Positions 55,964 through 64,000 of a DNA stretch of 64,000 nucleotides are shown piece by piece. The stretch covers positions 80,272,385-80,336,384 of the forward strand of contig CM044315.1 of NCBI GenBank assembly GCA_024291935.2, read 5' to 3'. Within the stretch, counting starts at the first letter, position 1; the number at the start of each line of letters is the position of its first letter. The position numbers and the translations under genes were made by a program. The notes under the pieces are model-generated. The model saw only the letters and a program-made list of their open reading frames with translations, was not told the DNA's origin and ran no database searches. The DNA is from Okapia johnstoni (taxonomy: Eukaryota > Chordata > Mammalia > Artiodactyla > Giraffidae).

Positions 55964-56269
55964 GGAATCCACTGATTCTTAAAACAAACTGAAAATAATC
56001 TTGTCTTCTGATCCATGAACATAGTGTATCTCTATTTCAATATTCCTTCCTTTCTCACAGCAATATTTTGCGGTTTTCAAGGCACATAGTGGCCATTCTG
56101 CTCCCTAGAGGGCCTTCTTCCTTATGCTCAAATATACCATCCTCCTATCATGAAATGTACAGGCATACAGAAAGTTAATCCACCCAGATTAAACAAACTG
56201 CAAGGAACCCTACGGAAAATAATATAAATCAAATCATAATTTTTATTCTCCCTTTTCCCCATTTCCTTC

Positions 56270-57295
56270 CACTTACAAAGACAACCACTCTATTGTGTTT
56301 TATACACACATATGCTTATCTTCTTTTAGCATATGTCTTATGTACATTTACTTTTTTCATACCAACTTTAGGAATAATTTACATAAATTGCTTCAATTTA
56401 AAGAGTTTTAAATTGCTTCAAATACAATTTGAAGAGTCCTGACAGTTATATACATTCATGAAATCACCACCACAGTCAAGACACAGAACATTTCTATCAA
56501 TCTCAAGAAACTCCCTGTGTTCTTCTGCAATCCATCACTCCCTTCATCTTTTATCCAGTTGAGTGCTGATCTGCTTTTAGTTACTAATGATTAGCTTTCA
56601 TTTTATATAAATGGAAATATACAATATGTACGCTTTTGTGTCTGGTTTCTTTTGCTCAGACATGAGTCGGACGTTCATCCGTGATACTGGGCAAATCAAC
56701 TTCGTTCCTTTTCATTGCTGAACAGTACATCATGGTGTGGATAGACCACGTTTTGTCTGCCAACAGACATTTGAGTTATTTCCAGTTTGGGAATCCTGGG
56801 AATAAAGCCGCTTGGAACATTTATGTACAAGTCTTTACGTGGTCACACATTTTTATTTTTCTTAGGTAAATACTCAAGAGTGAAAAGACTGTCATTTGGC
56901 AGGTGTATGTAAACTTTTTAAGAGACTGGCAAAGTGGTTGCACTATTTTACATTCACAACAGCAACATATGAGAATTCTAATTGTTTCATTATTATTACC
57001 AGTGCTTTGTTATCATTTCTTTAAAAACCTGAGTGATTCTCACAGGTTTATAGTGTTATCTCCTTGTAGCTGTAATTTGCATTTCCCTGATGAATAACAA
57101 GGTTGAGAATGTTTTCATGTGTTTATTGGCCACTCATATCTCTTCTTTTGTAAAGTGTCTCTTCAAATCTTTTGCCCATTTTTGTTAACTTATCATTAAT
57201 TTATAGGAACTGTTTATACATTTCAGATATAAACACATTACTGTATTAAATATTAAACAAATATTACATATTCTTTTCCATTCTGTGACTTGATA
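56270..57295 (-). repeat. Old L1 3' UTR and ORF2 tail, antisense
   Basis: 'cagtcaagacacagaaca', 'tctggtttcttttgctcag', 'gctgtaatttgcatttcc' in order, a second antisense L1 beginning again from the 3' UTR. Confidence 0.8.
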
Positions 57296-58170
57296 AGTTC
57301 CATGGAATATATATAAAGGAGCAGATTTGCTGAGCTAAAGGATGTACATATAGTTCAGTTGGTTAATTACTGCTAAACTGAGCTCCAGAATGGCTTTACC
57401 AGTCTACGTTCCCACCAGCAAAGGATACTATATCTTCATATTTCTGTCAATATTTGACATTATCCAACTTCTAAGAGGTATAAAGTGATATCTTGTTTTA
57501 ATTTTAATGTTTCTCAAAGCCCAAGAGTTTGAAGATCTATTCATATGCTTAGCCTCATGAGTTTCTTATTCTGTAAATTCCTTGTTCCAGTTCTTTGACC
57601 ACTTTCTACTATGGTTGCTGCCTTTTTCTTCTTGATTTTCAGGAGTTCCTTGTGTATTTTAGATATCAAGTCTTACAAATTTTAAATAGTGAAAATTACT
57701 TCACCCAGTATAATATCTATATATTATATTTGTCTGAAATGTCTTTAATAGCACAAAAATCTTTAAATTTTATTTAGACAAAGTCATCAATTTTTTTTGT
57801 TTTATGAGTTGTGCTTTTAAAGGTTTTGTTAGTCCTTCCCCTTGACATCTAAGTCACAAAGATAATCTTTCATTTTCTCCTATTACCATTCTAATTTTCC
57901 TATTCACATGTAAATCTTTAGTTCATCTAAAGTCTACATTTGTACATGGAGTTAGGTATGGATACAGCTTTCTTTAACTCAGTATGTCCTTTCTCCTTTA
58001 TGTTGTCACTTTTATGCTCTAATAAATTCCTATATGCGTAGGTTTGAGCTATTTTATTAACTGGCCACTTTTTCTGTTCTAGCATCAACATTATTGTTTC
58101 TAATAGTATGACTTTAAGAAGGTCTTAATATCTGGGAGGGCAAGTCCCTCCTCCTCTTTACAGAGATAAA
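57296..58170 (-). repeat. Old L1 ORF2 tail, antisense
   Basis: Starts again at the ORF2 tail ('cagaatggctttaccagtc', 'cgttcccaccagcaaag') and continues inward ('ccttccccttgacatcta'), so it is a separate copy from the preceding one. Confidence 0.75.
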
Positions 58171-58329
58171 CAGAGGTAGCCCATAACCTTGGTCTAAGTA
58201 GGTACAGATTTCTGTAATGAACTGGGGTTCTCTGAGGGTAAGTGGACTAGACACACACACATACATTAAGAATCTGGTGTGAGGCTGTGCCTGAGCATCC
58301 TCCAATCTGCTACAGCCCTCCTAACCCAG

Positions 58330-58545
58330 TGAAAGTGAAAGTGAAGTCACTCAGTTGTGTCCAACTCTTTGGGATCCCATGGACTGTAGCCTACCAGGCT
58401 TCTCCATCCATGGGATTTTCCAGGAAAGAGTATCGGAGTGGGTTGCCATTTCCTTATCCAGAGGATCTTCCCGACCCAGGGATTGAACCCAGGTCTCCCG
58501 CATTGCAGGCAGATGCTTTACCCTCTGAGCCACCAGGGAAGTCCC
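58330..58545 (-). mobile_element. Bov-tA SINE, antisense
   Basis: Begins with 'gaaagtgaaagtgaagtca', then the body and the tRNA-like head ('taccctctgagccacca'). No clear duplication. The plus-strand frame 58287-58697 through it is incidental. Confidence 0.95.
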
Positions 58546-59150
58546 CAAATTCTGAGACAATTGTGTGTAGGAAAGAACTGGGTTACGAGAGGCCCAGCTT
58601 AGGGAATCCCCTCAGAAACTGCCTCTCATTAGAAGCAGGAAGAACTTTTCATCAAACCAAAGAGGCAGGAAGACCCTGCCAACGGTATGCAACCTAGAAG
58701 AGAGTGGCTACAATGTGTTTAGAACATGAGATCAGCAAGAGTGGCAGAAGAGCAGCAAGACAGCAGCAGAGCTCCTTGCATCCTTCCCATCGTCACATAC
58801 ACTTTCACAGTAAGTAGTGATTCTCAAAGTAGGATCTGTGGTCTACTGATAGTCTACAAATTGAGTCAAATATGGAGTCCTTTCACGGAATTTCACAGAC
58901 TTTCATTTTTTAAATTTATAATTAGGCACTGCCTACTTCTTATAAATTCAGAAAGTAAATAATAGTTACAAAAATGCAGTGTAAGTAAAATCAAAATTAA
59001 CATTTTACTGGAGTTTGCTGTGGAACTCTAAATCAGTATTCCATTAGGAAACATGGGCACCATGCAATATTCAATTGTACTACACAGCTATCATCACTCA
59101 CACCCACACACAGACAAGATTCCTATAATTACCTGAAATACAACCCATTA
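58546..59150. other. Unassigned; possible decayed hAT fragment
   Basis: 58815-58900 ('agtgattctcaaagtagg') resembles the end of a mammalian hAT element. The rest is unassigned. No gene. Confidence 0.4.
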
Positions 59151-59930
59151 CAGGCATACCTCATTTCACTGCTGCATTTTGCAGTATTGCGCTTTTTACA
59201 AATTGAAGACTAGTGGCAACCTGCATCATCAAGCAAGTCTATATAGACATCATTTTTCCAACAGTATTTGCTTACTTCTTGGGTCTATGCCATATCTTGG
59301 CAATTCCTGCAACACTTCAAATGTTTTTTCCCATTTTTATTACATTTGTTATGGTGACCTGTGATGAGTGATCTTTGATGTTATTATTGTAATTGTTTGG
59401 GGTGTCACAGTGTCCATATAAGATGGTGAACTTAACGGACAAATGTTGTGTGTATTCTGACTGCTCCACCGACCGGCCGGTTCTCCACCTCTCTCCCTCA
59501 CCTCGGGCTTCCCTGTAACACAACAGCATTGAAATTAGGCCACATATAATAATAGTACACAATGGCCTCTAAGAGTTCATGTAAAAAGAAGAGTTGCACA
59601 TCTCTCAGTTTAAATCAAAAGCCAGAAATGATTAAGCTTAGTAAGGAAGGCATATCAAAAGCCAAGACAGGACAAAAGCTTGGCCTCTTTCACTAAACAG
59701 CTAAGTTATGGATGCAAAGAAAAAGTTCTTGAAGGAAATTAAAAGTGCTACTCCAGTGAACACACAGAATAATAAGAACACAAAACACCCTTGCTACTAA
59801 GGCTTACTACTAAAGCCTTACTACTTTCTCTTACTATGGAGAAAGTTTTTTAGTGGTCTGGATAGAAGATCAAACCAGTCACATTATTTTTAGCAAAAAC
59901 CTAATCAGAGCAAAGCACTAAATCTCTTCA
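59151..59930 (+). mobile_element. Tigger1 (pogo-type) DNA transposon, 5' part
   Basis: Starts with the terminal repeat CAGGCATACC preceded by the TA target. Then 'ttacaaattgaagactagt', 'tgactgctccaccgaccgg' and 'gagaaagttttttagtgg' follow. About 780 of the roughly 2.4 kb element remain; it ends where antisense L1 begins. Confidence 0.9.
59562..59696 (+). pseudogene. Tigger1 transposase N-terminal remnant
   Basis: A 44-codon frame opens at the normal transposase start and includes EMIKLSKEGISKAKTGQKLG, the start of the CENP-B-like helix-turn-helix DNA-binding region. It ends at a TAA at 59694-59696. Coding-like sequence continues past the stop to about 59925, then the element is cut, so the DDE catalytic domain is absent. 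Confidence 0.85.
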
Positions 59931-59939
59931 AAAAGTTCC

Positions 59940-61448
59940 ATCTCCAGAACTTTTTCATCTTTCCCAGATGAAACTCTGTACCCATTAAACACTGAATCTC
60001 CATCCCCCTTCTTTCTCCAGGCCCTGGCAACTGCCATTCGACCTCCTATCTCTATGAATTTGACTACCCTAGGAACCTCATGTAATAGAATCATACAATA
60101 TTGGTCCTTTAGTAACTGCAATATTAAATTTAGCACAATGAATATAAAGTTCATCCATACAGTGTGTGTCAATATTCCTTTCCTTTTTAAGGTGAAATAA
60201 TATTCTGTTGTATACATATACCACATTTTGTTCATCTATTCATCCACTGATGAACACTTGGGTTGCTTCTACCTTTTGAAAATGGTGAATAATTTTGCTA
60301 TGAACACATACATACAAATATCTGTTCAAGTCTCTGATTTCACTTCCTTTTGGTATATACCCAGAAGTAAAAATGCAGGACCATATAGTAATTTAAAATT
60401 TTTTCATAAATCATACCATTTTCCACAACAGGTGCACTTAGGAATGCACATAAGAATGCATTTTACATTCCCACCAGCAACGCAACAAGGGTTCCAACTT
60501 CTCCACATCATTGCCAACGTTTGTTATTTTGTTTTTTGATAATAACCATCCTAATGAGTGTGAAACGATATTTCACTGTAGTTTTGGTCTGCATTTCTCT
60601 AATCATTAGTGATGTTGAATATGTTTTCACATGTTTATTGGTCATTTAGGTGTGTCTCCTTTGGAGAACAGTCTATGCAAGTCCTTTGCCGATTTCTGAA
60701 TCGGGTTTTTTTATTTTTTTAATGAATTTATTTATTTATTTGTCTCTGCTAGGTCTTAGTTGTGGCAATGTGAACTCTTAATAGAGTCATGAAGGATCCA
60801 GTTCCCTGACCAGGGATCAAACCCAGACCCCCTGTATTGGGAGCAGAGAGTCTTAACCACTGGACCACCAGGGAAGTTGCAGGAGTTTCCTACATATTTT
60901 GGATATCAATCTGTTATCAGATATATGATTTGCAAACACTGTCTACCTTTCCATAGGTTGCCTTTTCATGCTGTTGACAGTGTCCTTTAAAGCAAAAAAG
61001 CTTCCGTTTGAAATGCAATTTATTTTTTCTTTTGTTGTCTGTGTCTTTGGTGTCATCCATGACTATTGTTAGAAATTTATCAATTTTCTTAATTTTGTCA
61101 AATAACCAAATATCGGTTTTCTTAATTTTCTCAATTATTTGTTCACTGTTTCATTGATTTCTGTTCACATCTGTATCATTTATTTTCTTCTGCTTGCTCT
61201 GGATTAAATTTACCCTTCTTCTTTTAGTCTTTTAAGGTAGAAATGGAGATGACTGTTTTTAAGACTTTCTTCTTTTCTAGTCATTTAAAGTTATAAGTTT
61301 TCCTCTAAACATTGTTCTTGCTGCACCCAACAAATTTTAATATATAGCATTTCATAATCATTCAGTTTAAAACATTTTCTGTTTTCTCTTATGGTTTCAT
61401 CTTTAATCTACGAGTTACTTAAGAGCTTGTTTAATATACAAATATTTG
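59940..61448 (-). repeat. Old L1 3' UTR/ORF2, antisense, left segment
   Basis: 'actctgtacccattaaaca', 'ctatgaatttgactaccct', 'tattcccaccagcaacgc'-like and, after the CHR SINE, 'tggatatcaatctgttatc'. Between about 61060 and 61090 it jumps from the ORF2 tail to the linker before RT, so the RT core is deleted. Confidence 0.8.
60708..60879 (-). mobile_element. CHR-type SINE, antisense
   Basis: Starts with a reversed A-rich tail ('tttatttatttatttg') and ends with the head ('ccactggaccaccaggga'). Lies inside antisense L1, which continues on both sides. Confidence 0.94.
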
Positions 61449-62412
61449 AGGAGTCAACAACCTTTTCTGTAAAGGCCACAAAATAAATATTCTGACTTTG
61501 CAGGCCAGATAGTCTCTGTCACAACTATTCAATGTGTGGAGAGAAGGGAACCCATCTAGACTGTTGGTGGGATTGTAAACTGGTACATCCACTATGGAAT
61601 ACAGTATGAAATTTCCTTAGAAGACCAAAAATAGAGTTACCATATGATTTTTCAATCCCACTCTTAGGCATATATCCAGATACAACCATAATTTGAAAAG
61701 ATACATGCATCCCAATGTTCATAGCAGCATTACTTACAATGGCTAAGACATGGAAGCAACCTAAATGTCCATCAACAGATGAATGAATAAAGATGATGTG
61801 GTATATTTATACAATAGAATATTACTTAGCCATGAAAAAGAATGAAATTGTGCCATTTGCAGCAACACGGATGGACCTAGAGATTATTGTACTAAGTGAA
61901 GTAAGCCAAAGACAAATACCATATATTGCTTATATGTGGAAACTGTAAAAAGAATGACAACATGAACTTATATACAAAACAGAAACAGACTCACAGACAC
62001 AGAAAACAAACTTACGGTTACCAAAGGGGAAGAGGGAAGGGATAAACGAGGAGTTTGGGATTAACAAATGTACACTACAGTATATAACACAGATAAACAA
62101 CCAGGCCTACTCTACAGCACAGGGAACTATACTCAGTATTTTGTAATAACCTGTAAGGAAAAAAAAATCTGAAAATATATATGTATGTATGTATGTATGC
62201 AAAACTGAATTACTTCGGTATACACCTGAAACAAACACATTGTAAATCTACTATACTTCAATAAAAATAAATTTTTTAAATGTTTCCATTATAGCACAAA
62301 AGTAGCAACTGACAATATGTAAATGAATTTATATAGTTGTGTTCTGATAAAACTTTACAGAAACAGGCAGCCAGCTGGATTTGGCCTGCAAGTTTTAATT
62401 TGCCTGTACCTG
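61449..62412 (+). repeat. hAT-like DNA transposon (non-autonomous), split by L1
   Basis: Left half 'tcaacaaccttttctgtaaa' and 'ggccagatagtctctgtc'; right half 'ccattatagcacaaaagta', 'ctgataaaactttacagaa' and 'ctggatttggcctgcaag'. Together they match a common mammalian MER-type hAT element. The L1 at 61536-62278 sits between the halves. Confidence 0.75.
61536..62278 (+). mobile_element. 5'-truncated artiodactyl L1, sense
   Basis: ORF2 C-terminal remnant ([31 protein letters not shown]), 3' UTR ('ctctacagcacagggaact'), an ATGT repeat near 62177-62201, and a terminal 'acttcaataaaaataaa'. Candidate 5-bp duplication aatgt at 61531-61535 and 62279-62283. Internal stops are present. Confidence 0.9.
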
Positions 62413-64000
62413 TAATTACTGTCTTATTGATTTCTAATTTAATTCCATCATAACCACAGAATATACTAAGATTTCAATCTTTTAAAATTTATTGAGACTT
62501 ATTTTATGGCCTAGTATTAGCCTCAATGAACATGCTGCTTACACTTAAAAGGATGCATATTCTGCCGTTATTGGGTAAAGTGTTCTATAAACTTCAGTTA
62601 GGTAGAAGTAGTTGATATTGTTGCTGAGATCTTCTATAGCCTTACAGATTTTTTGACTTGTTTTATTAATTACTGAGTGGGTATTAATATATTTGAACAT
62701 GATTGTAGATTTGTCCTTTTCTCCCTTTAGTCTTATTGGTTGTTATTCAGTCATTCAGTTGTGTCCGACTCTTTGCAACCCCGCAGACTGCAGCATGCCA
62801 GGCTTCCCTGTCCTTCACCACCTCCCAGAGTTTGCTCAAACTCATGTCCGTTGAGTCAGTGATGCCACTCAACCATCTTACCTGTCATTCCTTCTCCTGC
62901 CTTCAATCTCTCCCAGCATCAGAGTCTTCCAATGAGTCTGCTCTTCACATCACGTGGCCAAAGCACTGGAGCTCCAACTTCAGCTTCAGTCCTTCCAATT
63001 AATATTCAGAGTTGATTTCCTTTAGGATTGACTGGTTTGATCTCCTTGCTGTCCAAGGGACTCTCTCAAGAGTCTTCTCCAGCACCAGTTTGAAGGCATC
63101 ATTCTTTGGTACTCAGTCTTTTTTATTGTCCAACTCTCACATCCATACATGACTACTGGAAAAGCCATAGCTTTGACTGTACGGACCTTTGTCAGCAAAG
63201 TAATGTCTCTGCTTTTTAATACGCTGTCTAGGTTTGTCATTGCTTTTCTTACTAGTTTACTTTTAGTTATTAGTCTTATTAGTTTCTGCCTAATGAGGTG
63301 TGATACTTTGTTATTAGGTACACATACACATTTATATATGTCTGCCTGGTGAATTTCTCCTTTTATCATTAAGTAATCTCTAATGACCCTCTCTAATCTC
63401 TCTGTCTTGAAGTATAATATGCTGAAATTAATATAGCTGTACCAAATGCTTATTGTTTATATATTTTCCATCCTTTTACTTTGAACCCATCTGTGTCTTT
63501 AATACATATGTCTCATATTAGGACACAGTCAGATTCTGCTTCATTAACCATTCTGATGGTTTCTGCCTTTAACTGGAATGTTAATCTGTTCACATTTAAA
63601 TGTAATTATTTATATAGTAAGGAAGTCAACTGTCTTACCATTTGTTTTCCATTTCTCCCTTCTGTTTTTTTCTCCTTACATTTCTCTTTTTTGGGATTAA
63701 CTGAATTTTTTTAACGCTCCATTTTATTTCTTCTACTGATTTCTTAGATAAAAACTTATTTTTTTTTTTTACTAGTTATTCTACTAGGCAATAAGTAGAA
63801 CATTGATAGGAACCACACCCTTCACTTACCAAAGTCAATATAATACCTTTCTATATATGACATTTTATATCTACTTTACCCTTTACTTACTTTATACACA
63901 ACATTCCTATTTCCCATTTCTTGTTTTTCACAAGTGTAATGATCTTACAACAGCAAAATTCCATTCACTCACCCCCCACTCTTTATGCAAGTATTGTCCT
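62413..64000 (-). repeat. Old L1 ORF2 linker/endonuclease side, antisense
   Basis: 'gatttctaatttaattcca', 'aaagtgttctataaacttc', then after the BovB 'cctggtgaatttctccttt' and 'tccatccttttactttgaa'. It continues the antisense L1 interrupted at 61448, with matching order. The last 250 bases are uncertain. Confidence 0.8.
62742..63270 (-). mobile_element. BovB LINE 3' part, antisense
   Basis: Starts with the reversed BovB 3' end ('gttattcagtcattcagtt') and reaches 'gtctaggtttgtcattgct'. 14-bp duplication with one mismatch at 62728-62741 and 63271-63284 (tagtcttattRgtt). About 20 bases at the right edge are not recognised as BovB. The minus frame 63022-63369 begins outside the element and is not a gene. 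Confidence 0.92.

Larger units (their letters stand above)
54080..56090 (-). repeat. Old L1 3' UTR and ORF2, antisense (three later insertions)
   Basis: Long antisense L1: 'ctgaggtctaattaacata', 'tctggcttctttcactcag', 'ttgcctttgcacctttatc', 'gatccatgaacatagtgta'. It is interrupted by a sense L1 3' end (54442-54585), a 7SL RNA pseudogene (55547-55749) and a CHR SINE (55857-55963). Reading resumes correctly after each. Confidence 0.85.

Noticed and set aside
55538..55972. 144-residue minus-strand open frame
   Set aside because: It spans a 7SL RNA pseudogene, L1 sequence and a CHR SINE; the frame is incidental to the junctions.
59562..59930. Possible domesticated Tigger transposase
   Set aside because: The frame stops after 44 codons and the catalytic domain is absent.
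1..64000. Search for a new gene system or operon-like cluster
   Set aside because: Co-directional intact frames with shared spacing are absent; structure in the window is explained by nested transposons and unassigned non-coding sequence.

Overview
The window is mammalian nuclear DNA from a ruminant, probably a bovid. This is shown by many BovB LINEs, Bov-tA and Bov-A2 SINEs, tRNA-Glu CHR-type SINEs and an artiodactyl-type L1, lying over a background of older mammalian MIR, L2, HAL1, L1M, Tigger1 and hAT-like repeats. Species cannot be fixed from this sequence. I find no intact protein-coding gene, no functional RNA gene, no CRISPR array and no prokaryotic feature. The open frames present are short, and the longer ones all fall inside transposon sequence. 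The region is best read as intergenic or deep intronic.

Layout. 0-4 kb is mostly unassigned sequence with MIR, L2 and L1 fragments. 4-10.2 kb holds a Bov-tA, a 5'-truncated ruminant L1 inserted into an older L2-type element (target duplication visible), and a long stretch of antisense L1 with a BovB inside it. 10.2-20.7 kb alternates unassigned sequence with L2, MIR, Bov-A2 and two BovB tails in inverted orientation. 20.7-24.3 kb is a HAL1 carrying two Bov-tA insertions, then another Bov-tA and a BovB. 24.27-35.7 kb is the most structured part: an old sense L1 split by a degraded class I (gammaretrovirus-like) endogenous retrovirus with two LTRs, a primer-binding-site candidate, pol/env remnants and a polypurine tract. 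Its 5' LTR is itself split by a nearly full-length 3.17 kb BovB. 35.7-50.9 kb contains CHR, Bov-tA and L1 pieces, two solitary LTRs and the BovB with the longest surviving open frame. 51-64 kb is dominated by antisense L1 segments that received BovB, CHR, L1, a hAT-like element, a Tigger1 and a truncated 7SL RNA pseudogene.

How the parts relate. There is no operon or pathway here. The organising principle is nested insertion, and target-site duplications allow a relative order to be read: old L1M/L2/HAL1/MIR first, then DNA transposons and LTR elements, then BovB, Bov-tA/Bov-A2, CHR and ruminant L1. SINE heads carry tRNA-like B-box motifs. Bov-tA/Bov-A2 share their 3' part with BovB, consistent with the established view that BovB machinery mobilises them. 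All family names come from sequence recognition without a database search, so boundaries of old elements are approximate.
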